Source: Apostichopus japonicus (taxonomy: Eukaryota > Echinodermata > Holothuroidea > Aspidochirotida > Stichopodidae). Taken from it: DNA of 64,000 nucleotides. The notes under the pieces are model-generated. The model made no database searches, had not been told where the DNA came from, and worked only from the letters and a program-made list of their open reading frames with translations. Below, one piece after another: positions 25,200 to 35,900 of the stretch. The stretch lies in assembly GCF_037975245.1 (NCBI RefSeq), contig NC_092564.1, forward strand, positions 796,601 to 860,600, in the 5' to 3' direction. Positions within the stretch are counted from its first letter, which is position 1. Each line of letters starts with the position of its first letter. Both the position numbers and the translations under genes were made by a program.

Positions 25200-26230
25200 A
25201 GAACTGCATAAAATCTAATTGTGAAGGAAGAAGAGGCTCTGTATATATAGCCCAGATGAGCAAGCATCAGGCCACATATTCAAGAAACTGATCTAGGCTG
25301 GTACAGTAGAAGTGTTGTATAGGATCAAATCACATTGTCACATTTGTAGAAAAAATTGTACTTTATGCTATATTTATCCTGAAGTTAGGAACAAGATTGA
25401 TGAATATGTAGCACAAGTAATTATATCAGTACCCTTGATAAGAATGTCACTTGAGCATTTTGTCTATAATGGGCTTTGTCCTGACTCCAAGCCTCTGAAA
25501 CATGACATGTGCTATTTTCCCACAAACAGAACAATAGGAAACTACATACATCTGGCACTATGTTAAGGCAGGTTTTCACAATTTGACCAACTCAATCTAG
25601 AAGAAAACGTGAAAGCATGGCAAAGTGAAGACAACCGAGATTGTTTTTATCTTCGCAAGTGCTCAGACAAGCCAAAACAAACAGCTATCTCAGATGTGCG
25701 GATCCATAGAAAGCCCAAAACACAAGGCTTTGTCCAAGAAACAGATGATGGGGATGACATGGATGATGACAGCTATGAGTTTATGACACCAGAGAAAGCA
25801 CTGCTTTCCTGTTCATCCATCAGACCAGCCAGCAACAACTGCTATTAAAGCATTATGGAGACATGGTACATGTTGATGCCACCTACAAGACCACAAAATA
25901 TGCTCTGCCCCTGTTCTTGGTAGTTGTGAAGACCAATGTTGGCTATAGTCCTGTGGCTGAATTCATCACAGAGGATAAAACGACTGTTGCAATAACAGAG
26001 GCCCTTGACATCATCAAAAGATGGAACCCTGAATGGAACCCCAAGTTCTTCATGTTGGACTATCCGAACAAGAACACCAAGCACTGCATGCAGTGTTCCC
26101 TGGTACACAGAAGTTTTTATGTGCCTTTCACAGGGAACAGGCATGGCTGCATTGGAGCAAGGAAAGTAAGTTAGCTCAAACCTACACAAAGTTATTAGTA
26201 CTTTTTTTAAAAAGTTTTTAGCAAAGCCAC
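25200..26230 (+). pseudogene. MULE/CARF-like transposase relic with stop and frameshifts
   Basis: In order: PEVRNKIDEYVAQVII then LEHFVYNGLC and CYFPTNRTIGNYIHLAL, an in-frame TAA at 25564-25566, then LEENVKAWQSEDNRDCFYLR. A frame change near 25805 leads to LFIHQTSQQQLLLKHYGDMV and HVDATYKTTKYALPLFLVVV. A second change near 26050 leads to HQALHAVFPGTQKFLCAFHR and EQAW. The DATYKTT, FMLDY and HREQAW blocks are landmarks of MULE-type transposases of aquatic invertebrates, here fused to the CARF-like region preceding them. The CAFHREQAW block appears to have lost an Asp usually seen as CDFHREQAW. It is not functional. Confidence 0.8.
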
Positions 26231-26460
26231 ACAGCAAGAGGTTCCTAGTTTGATTCCTGGTCAATGCACTTGTGTAATGTCCTTATGCAAAGCTCTAATT
26301 ATCACTTTGCCAACAAAGTTGGTGAAGAGGGGACATAACATCGTTATTGTTCATCTGTTTATTTGTTTGTTGGTCCATTTGTCTGTATGTTCACACATTA
26401 GCCGTCCCTCTGTATGTATATCTGTCAGTTCAACCTCCACAAAGTGTCTGGAAAAGAAGT
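26215..26460 (+). repeat. Degenerate SINE-like / dispersed repeat fragment
   Basis: GAGGTTCCTAGTTTGATTCC then TGGTCAATGCACTTGTGTAA and GCAAAGC resembles the B-box and body of tRNA-derived SINEs. It is followed by GTTGGTGAAGAGGGGACATA and a TTTGTTTG-rich tail, as in many dispersed invertebrate repeats. No intact A box is present. Confidence 0.35.
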
Positions 26461-26876
26461 AAAGAAAACAATAGTGTCATAGAATAGAGTGGAAATATAA
26501 TAGACTTTAATAACATTTTATTCTTATTTGGTAAATATGTAAGCGCTATTTGGTGTCTATGGGGAAAAAAGTTGAGCATGTTTCTTTTAGAAACTTATGT
26601 CAGACTGAAGTAAAGACTGGGTGTGTCAATTAAAGTGCAACAGAGTGAGTAAAGGTTGGACTGACTTAATGGTTAGAAGTATATTTGGTAGATCAGTGGA
26701 TGGCAAAAGGTGGGTGAGGTTAGTAGGTGAATGACTGGAGGTATGTGAATGGTGTGTTAGATGAATTGGGTATGGTAGATTAATGGGCACGTTGAGGAAT
26801 AAAGAATGGAAGATGAATGGAGCATGGGAAGTGAATATAAGATGACTTGTAATTGCAATCTGAGGGTTTAATTGAG

Positions 26877-28365
26877 GTTAGTGTCAAGGTGTTTCGACAA
26901 CGCAGCTAGTTGAGGCTAGTTTGAAGGTGTTTTGACAACAAAACTTGGTATTGCATTCTGAGCTTTTCACTGAGATTAGGGTGAAGGTGTTTCGACAATG
27001 CAGCTAGTTGAGGCTAGTTTCAGGGTGATTCGACAACAAAGAGATAAGTGTCAAGGTGTTTTGACAACGCAGCTAGTTGAGGCTAGTTTCAGGGTGTTTT
27101 GACAACAAAGATATTAGTGTCAAGGTGTTTCGACAACACAGCTAGTTGAGGCTAGTTTCAGGGGGTTTCGACAACAAAGAGATTAGTGTCAAGGTGTTTC
27201 GACAACGCAGCTAGTTGAGACTAGTTTCAGGGTGTTTCGAAAAAAAAACTTGGTATTGCATTCTGAGGGTTTCACTGAGATTAGTGTCAAGGTGTTTCGA
27301 CAATGCAGCTAGTTTAAAGGTGTTCCAACAACAAAGAGATTAGTGTCAAGGTGTTTCTACAACGCAGCTCGTTTCAGGGTGTTTCGACAACGCAGCTAGT
27401 TGGTCAAGGTGTTTCGACAACGCAGCTAGTTGAGACTAGGTTCAAGGTGTTTCGACAACAAAGAGATTAGTGTCAAGGTGTTTCGACAACGCAGCTAGTT
27501 GAGGCTAGTTTCAGGGTGTTTCGACAACAAAGAGATTTGTGTCAAGGTCACAAGGTGTTTCGACAACGCAGCTCGTTAAGGCTAGTTTCAGGGTGTTTCG
27601 ACAACAAAGAGATTAGTGTCAAGGTGTTTCGACAACGCAGCTAGTTGAGGCTAGTTTCAGGGTGTTTCGACAACAAAGAGATTAGTGTCAAATGTCAAGG
27701 TGTTTCGACAACGCAGCTAGTTGAGGCTAGTTTCAGAGTGTTTCGACAACAAAACTTGGTATTGAATTCTGAGGGTTTCACTGAGATTGGTGTCAAGGTG
27801 TTTCGACAACGCAGCTAGTTGAGACTAGTTTCAGGGTGTTTCGAAAAAAAAAAACTTGGTATTGCATTCTGAGGGTTTCACTGAGATTAGTGTCAAGGTG
27901 TTTCGACAATGCAGCTAGTTTTAGGGTGTTCCGACAACAAAGAGATTAGTGTCAAGGTGTTTCGACAACGCAGCTCGTTTCAGGGTGTTTCGACAACGCA
28001 GCTAGTTGGTCAAGGTGTTTCGACAACGCAGCTAGTTGAGACTAGGTTCAAGGTGTTTCGACAACAAAGAGATTAGTGTCAAGGTGTTTCGACAACGCAG
28101 CTAGTTGAGGCTAGTTTCAGGGTGTTTCGACAACAAAACTTGGTATTGCATTCTGAGGGGTTTCACTGAGATTATAGTGTCAAGTGTTTCGACAGCACAA
28201 CGAGTTGAGGCTGGTTTCAGGGTGTTTCGACAACAAAACTTGGTATTGCATTCTGAGGGTTTCACTTACCAGGACACAGTGATTCAAACACTTGGAATTC
28301 CATGCAGGGTGTTTCGACACCACATCACAGACACAGTGATTCAGACACCTGGTAAAGCGCACTAA
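26877..28365. repeat. GTGTTTCGACAAC minisatellite
   Basis: A tandem array of about 1.5 kb built from the half-unit AAGGTGTTTCGACAAC plus spacer. The common full unit is about 69 bp: one half with GCAGCTAGTTGAGG, the other with AAAGAGATTAGTGTC. Some units carry CTTGGTATTGCATTCTGAGG instead. I estimate roughly 40 half-units, most with a CpG at TTTCGAC. The unit matches the single modules at 14449-14513 and 28578-28649. Confidence 0.95.
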
Positions 28366-28577
28366 GTGTTTCGTGTACCATCTTTACCTAGGGCCTAGAT
28401 CTGAGGGTTTCGCTTACCTTAGTGATGCAAACAGTTAGTACCGCACACTGAATGTTTCGTTTTCCATCATTTGTTGACTTGATTTTATGCATTGCGTTTT
28501 AAAAATGCTCTAAAAGTAACTAGCATCTTCATCTCTATCCCCAACATATCCCAAAACTCCACAATACGATCAACGAA

Positions 28578-28649
28578 TCTGAAACGGAAGTGACGTTAGA
28601 GGTCAACTAGCTGTGTTGTTGAAACACCTTGGAACTAACCTCAGCCGTG
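28578..28649 (-). promoter_or_regulatory. Inverted copy of the promoter-like module
   Basis: Read on the minus strand it matches 14449-14513: GGCTGAGGTTAGTTCCAAGG, TGTTTCAACAAC, TTGACCT, AACGTCACTTCCGTTT. It lies 250 bp past the minisatellite, in inverse orientation to it, and upstream of the lifeguard-like gene. The shared ETS/CRE-like words make a regulatory role plausible, not proven. Confidence 0.5.
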
Positions 28650-28793
28650 TTATATATCTCTACTTAGGATCAGTGTGTGTATCTAATGGTTGTTTCACTA
28701 TTTTAGGTCACTTACAACGTGATAAATGAACGTGACTTTGACCCCATACGTTATAATCATAGAAACACCGCTATCATACCTGGGTTGTTATAA

Positions 28794-29075
28794 GGCCGTG
28801 GCTATTCTTACAACTAGTCGTAACAATTATTTATAAACTATTCTTACAACAAAGGGCAATTCAAGCGCAGTAAAGTAAATAAAGCAACTGCGCATGTAGT
28901 AGGGTAACCCTAACTTTAACCCTAAACCCCAATCCTAACCCTAACACTAACCCTAACCGAAAGGCTATTATTGTTACTCCTGGTTGTAAAAATAGTACTC
29001 CTGTCATAAAAATAGCAACTGCGCATGCGTAATCGGAAATTATTCTTACAAATAGTCGTAAGAATAGCCACTTTG
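28794..29075. mobile_element. 282-bp MITE with telomere-like interior
   Basis: The ends carry GTGGCTATTCTTAC on the left and, inverted, GTAAGAATAGCCAC on the right. It is flanked by the 9-bp direct repeat TTGTTATAA (28785-28793 and 29076-29084). A 9-bp duplication points to Mutator-like mobilisation (inference). Two copies of an AACTGCGCATG word lie inside. Confidence 0.75.
28904..28962. repeat. Interstitial telomere-like CCCTAA repeats
   Basis: Imperfect CCCTAA/CCTAAC units (about eight) such as AACCCTAAC, AACCCTAAACCCC and ACACTAACCCTAACC lie inside the MITE. TTAGGG is the usual animal telomere unit. Confidence 0.8.
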
Positions 29076-29614
29076 TTGTTATAAAGCATAAACTACCAAG
29101 ATCTTCGGTAAGTAACCAATTAATTTTACTAACTTACGTAAGCCGAGGCCTAAAACGTTTACTACTCCTAGCCTATGCACTCCACTTAGACCACGATTTT
29201 TGTAGAGAAATTAAGCTGAGGCTATGGGTTGAAACTGGGACTTTTTAAAGTGGTTTTATGGGGATTAGTTTTCGAAGGGGAAATGTATGAATGTTATATA
29301 GTGGTACCCTATTTTATTTTTGGGGCAGTATGGTGGGCAGACATCCAGCAATTCAGTGCATGAATTGTCCTCAGGCTCCACCCAGCATTACCTCTCTGGG
29401 GATGTATGTACAGTATTATATATAGGCCTATTCGTTATTTCTGTGAAGCGTATTCTAGTTATTGTGAAGCGTATTCTAGTTATTATTATTATGACGTCAC
29501 CCATGGCTCGCGCATTGGTGGTTTGCGCTGTGGTGTGGCGGGGTATAAATCACGCGCTATTAGAAGCCTATCTTTTGTTTTAAATGATTCGGGGTTGGAA
29601 GACAGCCAAACTGG

Positions 29615-29690
29615 TTCAAATTGGTTGAGTGCCCATTTGCATATGCTCTTCTGCATATCAGGTTGGCACTCAACCAATCAAGAGTTTGGT
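29615..29690. repeat. Palindrome with CCAAT and octamer words
   Basis: TTGGTTGAGTGCC and GGCACTCAACCAA form inverted arms of 13 nt. The loop holds ATTTGCATATGC and TGCATATCA. ATTTGCAT is the octamer motif and CCAAT lies in the arm. Confidence 0.7.
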
Positions 29691-29825
29691 AAGGGGTGAG
29701 TTAAAAGTTTACACCAATCGGGTTCAAGGGCAGAGCGTGTGCCCTGTGCAATGCGTCTTAATTTGTTATTTTGGAATCAGGGGTTTAAGTGCTTCATAAA
29801 GACATATCGAGGACTTGAAGTTTAT

Positions 29826-29892
29826 CTCCCGAAGTCTACAGACGTAGAACAGTAGGCTCCGTTATTTATATTTTCGTCTGTAGTCTTCGGGC
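29826..29892. repeat. Hairpin, 17-nt arms
   Basis: CCCGAAGTCTACAGACG pairs with CGTCTGTAGTCTTCGGG across a loop of about 30 nt, with one mismatch. Confidence 0.75.
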
Positions 29893-30981
29893 TCTTTACA
29901 TTTTAATTATCTAAAGTTACAAGTTACAATTTTATCCTGAATCAATAAAAGAAGACATATATTATCCAGTACCCGCTTTTCCTGTTTATTTCACGTTTCA
30001 CGCTCGGTTCTACGTTGTCAGTGTAAGGCCCGGCTAACCGTTCCCGAACTACCTAAAATAAGCCTTACATATCTAATAAAAGGATTTGAAACAAGAACTG
30101 AGCAATCTGCTTTGATATCTATATACTAAACAGAATCCCACGACTAGAATATTTTAAAACTCTACTTGTAAATTACTTGTATTGTACTGGCTTCTGTGAA
30201 TGAATGTATGGGATGTACTCTTACTCTGTGTGTACCCTAATTAAAGTTGCATACTGTATTGCACACTGATATGCACCATACCTGATGTATTTGAAAGTTA
30301 AATTATAACCACCTATTTCAATTCCAACAAAAACAGCTTAAAGTTAATACATCAGCGTAATATGGTAGTTCATTTTAAACTTAACCGTGCAATATCTAGA
30401 GATCATGACCTTTGTCCTTTGAAGAACATTTTGCATTGCAACATAACCATACAGTATACCAGCTTACATGCACGTGCACGTACATAGTTACCATTGTGGC
30501 AGATGTTGTGTACCTGTTGTTCATCTTGCTGAAGCTTACCAGTGAGTGAACTTGCTGAAATAACCAAGGCTGCCTGAGTGATTCCTCCCATTGGAGATAA
30601 TGAATGTCACAAACCAGCACTTGAGTCTGGAGTTGCCCAGAGAACTTTTAAATTAGAGAAGTGATTGATTCCCAGAGTTATGCAATATTTTACTTTGTAT
30701 CTCATAGTTTTCCTGTGTTTTGCCAAACTTGTGCTGTTATATCTTTTCATGATCCACTGTTAACAAACTTTGTGCAAACTTTGTTTCATAATTAATATCT
30801 TCACATCTCCATTGTTGTCAGCTTTTAAATCTTATTGAGAGGTAGTGAGGTACTATTCCAAACTTTCCTGAAACTATTTAAATTGCAGTGTGTAAATTTA
30901 TATTCCTTGCCAGAGGCAGATGGAATCTATGCGATGGTAATGGCACAAGTGTGTGCGTGTGTGTGCGTTTGTTTGCTATCT

Positions 30982-31130
30982 GACCGAGGACTTGAACCAA
31001 AGAATTTCAGGTCCTCGGTTGTGATTTCTAAAGAATCACCACGTCCTCGGAAGAATTCTATTGTATGGGGTATTGTTAAGGTTAGGGTACGTGGATTTGA
31101 ACAATGGAAAATACAATGGGGTCCTCGGTC
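30982..31130. repeat. Short inverted-repeat element flanked by GT-rich tracts
   Basis: GACCGAGGAC (30982-30991) and GTCCTCGGTC (31121-31130) are exact inverted ends. Two further GTCCTCGG copies lie inside. GTGTGC-type repeats flank both sides. It looks like a tiny MITE inserted in or near a microsatellite. Confidence 0.6.
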
Positions 31131-31294
31131 TGAATGTAATACAAACATGTATGCGTGTGCATGTGGGTGTGTATGTGACACTTGCTTGTTAACACAGTAG
31201 CTCAAAAAGTTCATAGCACTGGATTAACTTTATATGTGGTATGTGGAGGGATCTGTCTTATTGATTACAAGAGCCATACATTCTTTCTGTGAAG

Positions 31295-31640
31295 TTCAAT
31301 GGTCATTTGGGGTCAACAGAGGTCAAAGTCTGAAAACTTTGTAGACATGATAGCTAAAAAGAGCATCTATGTTGAACTTCATACATGGTTTGTTGATCCA
31401 GCTTGATGAGTAAAAGAACCCTATTGAAAATTGATGGAGGTTTAAGGTCGTTTGGGGTCAACATCAGTCAAAAGTCTGTAAAACCTTGTAAACATGATTC
31501 AAAAGTACATATTTGTGGAACTTCATACTTAGTGTTTAGAACCAGCTTAGTGAGTGCAAGGACCCTATCAAAATTGGTAGAGGTCAAATGTCACATGAGG
31601 TCAACATGTGTCAAAGTATACATGTAATCCTTGTAAACAT
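31295..31640 (+). repeat. Dispersed repeat, about three tandem units of 140 bp
   Basis: Each unit carries GGTCAACA then a TCA-AAGT-TG-AAA-CTTGTA-ACATG block, then GAACTTCATAC and an AG-ACCCTAT-AAAATTG stretch. It contains AGGTCA-like words. A diverged copy lies on the minus strand at 47387-47545. Confidence 0.75.
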
Positions 31641-32957
31641 GTTAACTCCAAAGTTATAGCAATATAATTAGTCTGTGAGTTCAACCATGCTATGATATTC
31701 CTTTGGTGAACTCAGTTTGGTCAATTTCAGTTCAGTCTAGTGTACAGGCCCATTATAAAATAGATCTTCAACTACACATATAGTCATCCAGGAAGTGAAA
31801 TCTGATTCAATAGTTGATACTCTTTGTGTTGGGTGTTTTAACATGGCCCTTATCACTTTTCACCCTCTGAGCTTCAAGGGGTCAACAGGTTATCTCAAAT
31901 GGTCTCAAGATTGGCATTATGATTGTGATTTATACTATATGACTTAACTTTGGCAGTAAGTTGTGAAAACATTTCAAAGTATAAACAATGTCATACTACT
32001 CTAATTCATTAATAATAATTTATTAAAGGGACAGTTGGTGGCAGTTCAAATTGGTAAAAGAAAATGTTCATTTGCTCATTCATCATTATGTCTATATTTC
32101 ACTTAGGAACATTATTTCTTCTGGATATTGTTCATTTAAGTTCTATAATGTAAAATCCTTATCAGTGAATTAAATTGGTTGATAACCACAAGTGATCTTT
32201 AAATCTTTTCTGGTTTCACATAATTTTTGGACAAATTGAACTCACTTGCTCTGTAAATTTATCTGATATGTGGAATTTTGAGGAAACTATGTGGAAATGA
32301 ATCACACAGCTAACTCACTTTCTGCTTGAAATGATAAGTAGATCATTCAGGCATTGCCTTATTTTGGACAACTTGTATGCCTTGTGTAAGCAGTTGTAAA
32401 TTATCTTAGGTGAATCCCAAAGGCATTTCATCTATTTTAATAGACGATCATATGATGAATATATAGAATGTATAAGCTTATAATGTGGACGCTAAAGAGA
32501 GCAGTTTGTGAATGTGATTGTTTCAGATTGTAGTTGGTGAGGTTTGTTTATAAATTTACATTACATATTCTGTGAGGAAGGAAATACTTCATGGCATAGT
32601 TCCCAGAATAGAAACAATGCAACCATTTATATGCCAGCCTTGTCATTCTGTGACCATTCAACCATTACTGAGCCTGTCCAGGCATATTGGTTGTCCTCAT
32701 TGCCTTACTAATATGTGTTTCTTGCTATGGTTAGCCAATTTGTCATATTTTCGTATCTCCTACAAGTTGTCTCTGTCAGGGCTGTGTGTTTATGATTATC
32801 ATCAACAATTCCAAAGTTCATGTTTAAAAATCCAGCATTTGTGTTTTACTTCACTTGGTTTAGCAATCCATAATTGTATGAAGATTGACTATCAAGAAGA
32901 TTGAAGGGCCTACAACTGATTCTGCTATTGAACTGAGCAACATAAAGTTCAATAATC

Positions 32958-32960
32958 ATG
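32958..32960 (+). CDS. GRINA-like: Probable start-codon exon end of the lifeguard-like gene
   Basis: ATG directly precedes donor gtgagt. Joined to the exon at 39708 it gives M-YNSMSYEG in frame, which explains why the 39708 exon opens with nine bases before its own ATG. The alternative is translation from ATG 39717, making this 5' UTR or nothing. Confidence 0.5.
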
Positions 32961-35900
32961 GTGAGTATTAAACTGCTTACATCACTATAGTCCATTAATG
33001 TATGTTGATTAATTAATGAATGCTGGTTTTATGGTTTCTAATATGACAAGTTACCACTGGTTTTCATTAGACCATTAATGTATGTTGATTAATTAATGAA
33101 TGCTGGTTTTATGGTTTCTAATATGACAAGTTACCACTGGTTTTCATTAGACCATTAATGTATGTTGATTAATTAATGAATGCTGGTTTTAATATTTCTA
33201 ATATGACAAGTTACCACTGGTTTTCATTAGACCATTGATGTATGTTGGTACTTTCTTTATTGCTGGTTTTAATGTTTCTAATATGACAAGTTACCACTGG
33301 TTTTCATTAGACCATTGATGTACATTGGTTAATTACATGAATGCTGGTTTTAATGTTTCTAATATGACAAGTTACCGCTGGTTTTCATAAGACCATTTGG
33401 TTAATTACATTCGTGTTGGTTTTAATGTTTCTAATGTGACAAGTTACCACTGGTTTTCATTAGACCATTGATGTACATTGGTTAATTACATGAATGCTGG
33501 TTTTAATGTTTCTAATATGACAAGTTACCGTTGGTTTTCATAAGACCATTTGGTTAATTACATTCATGTTGGTTTTAATGTTTCTAATATGAAAACTAAC
33601 CACTGGTTTTCATTAGACCATTGATGTATGCTGGTTAATTACATCATGCTGGTTTTAATGTTTCTAATATGACAAGTTACCACTGGTTTTCATTAGACCA
33701 TTGATGTACATTGGTCAATTACATCCATGCTGGTTTTAATGTTTCTAATATGACAAGTTACCACTGGTTTTCATTAGACCATTGATGTACATTGGTCAAT
33801 TACATCCATGCTGGTTTTAATTTTTCTAATATGACAAGTTACCACTGGTTTTCATTAGACCATTGATGTACATTGGTCAATTACATCCATGCTGGTTTTA
33901 ATGTTTCTAATATGAAAACTAACCACTGGTTTTCATTAGACCATTGATGTATGCTGGTTAATTACATCATGCTGGTTTTAATGTTTCTAATATGACAAGT
34001 TACCACTGGTTTTCATTAGACCATTGATGTACATTGGTCAATTACATCCATGCTGGTTTTAATGTTTCTAATATGAAAACTAACCACTGGTTTTCATTAG
34101 ACCATTGATGTATGCTGGTTAATTACATCATGCTGTTTTTTATGTTTCTAATATGACAAGTTACCACTGGTTTTCATTAGACCATTGATGTATGCTGGTT
34201 AATTACATCATGCTGGTTTTAATGTTTCTAATATGACAAGTTACCACTGGTTTTCATTAGACCATTGATGTATGCTGGTCAATTACATCATGCTGGTTTT
34301 AATGTTTCTAATATGACAAGTTACCACTGGTTTTCATTAGACCATTGATGTATGCTGGTCAATTACATCATGCTGGTTTTAATGTTTCTAATATGACAAG
34401 TTACCACTGGTTTTCATTAGACCATTGATGTACATTGGTTAATTACATGAATGCTGGTTTTAATGTTTCTAATATGACAAGTTACCGCTGGTTTTCATAA
34501 GACCATTTGGTTAATTACATTCGTGTTGGTTTTAATGTTTCTAATGTGACAAGTTACCACTGGTTTTCATTAGACCATTGATGTACATTGGTTAATTACA
34601 TGAATGCTGGTTTTAATGTTTCTAATATGACAAGTTACCGTTGGTTTTCATAAGACCATTTGGTTAATTACATTCATGTTGGTTTTAATGTTTCTAATAT
34701 GAAAACTAACCACTGGTTTTCATTAGACCATTGATGTATGCTGGTTAATTACATCATGCTGGTTTTAATGTTTCTAATATGACAAGTTACCACTGGTTTT
34801 CATTAGACCATTGATGTATGTTGGTACTTTCTTTATTGCTGGTTTTAATGTTTCTAATATGACAAGTTACCACTGGTTTTCATTAGACCATTGATGTACA
34901 TTGGTTAATTACATGAATGCTGGTTTTAATGTTTCTAATATGACAAGTTACCGCTGGTTTTCATAAGACCATTTGGTTAATTACATTCGTGTTGGTTTTA
35001 ATGTTTCTAATGTGACAAGTTACCACTGGTTTTCATTAGACCATTGATGTACATTGGTTAATTACATGAATGCTGGTTTTAATGTTTCTAATATGACAAG
35101 TTACCGTTGGTTTTCATAAGACCATTTGGTTAATTACATTCATGTTGGTTTTAATGTTTCTAATATGAAAACTAACCACTGGTTTTCATTAGACCATTGA
35201 TGTATGCTGGTTAATTACATCATGCTGGTTTTAATGTTTCTAATATGACAAGTTACCACTGGTTTTCATTAGACCATTGATGTACATTGGTCAATTACAT
35301 CCATGCTGGTTTTAATGTTTCTAATATGACAAGTTACCACTGGTTTTCATTAGACCATTGATGTACATTGGTCAATTACATCCATGCTGGTTTTAATTTT
35401 TCTAATATGACAAGTTACCACTGGTTTTCATTAGACCATTGATGTACATTGGTCAATTACATCCATGCTGGTTTTAATGTTTCTAATATGAAAACTAACC
35501 ACTGGTTTTCATTAGACCATTGATGTATGCTGGTTAATTACATCATGCTGGTTTTAATGTTTCTAATATGACAAGTTACCACTGGTTTTCATTAGACCAT
35601 TGATGTACATTGGTCAATTACATCCATGCTGGTTTTAATGTTTCTAATATGAAAACTAACCACTGGTTTTCATTAGACCATTGATGTATGCTGGTTAATT
35701 ACATCATGCTGTTTTTTATGTTTCTAATATGACAAGTTACCACTGGTTTTCATTAGACCATTGATGTATGCTGGTTAATTACATCATGCTGGTTTTAATG
35801 TTTCTAATATGACAAGTTACCACTGGTTTTCATTAGACCATTGATGTATGCTGGTCAATTACATCATGCTGGTTTTAATGTTTCTAATATGACAAGTTAC

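Larger units (their letters stand above)
29285..30070 (+). mobile_element. Possible solo LTR or promoter-bearing repeat
   Basis: In order: a CRE-like TGACGTCA (29490s), a TATA box GGTATAAATCACG (about 29541), an octamer-containing palindrome (29615-29690), a hairpin (29826-29892), AATAAAAG near 29945, and an end ...GCCTTACA at about 30069. Promoter, poly(A) signal and CA end fit an LTR. I could not fix its left end or find a target duplication, so this is tentative. Confidence 0.3.

Noticed and set aside
25845-26264. 139-codon minus-strand open frame, the longest after the retrotransposon
   Set aside because: It is the antisense of the MULE transposase relic, whose plus-strand reading has family landmarks.
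26877-28365. CRISPR-like direct repeats
   Set aside because: Eukaryotic context. The spacers are themselves repeated, so it is a minisatellite.
30835-31200. 121-codon plus frame and its 95-codon antisense
   Set aside because: They read through GT repeats and the small inverted-repeat element, which explains the low-complexity Cys/Val and His/Thr runs.
32572-32904. 110-codon plus-strand frame just before the lifeguard-like start
   Set aside because: No family resemblance and no splice or start context. It may be 5' UTR at most.
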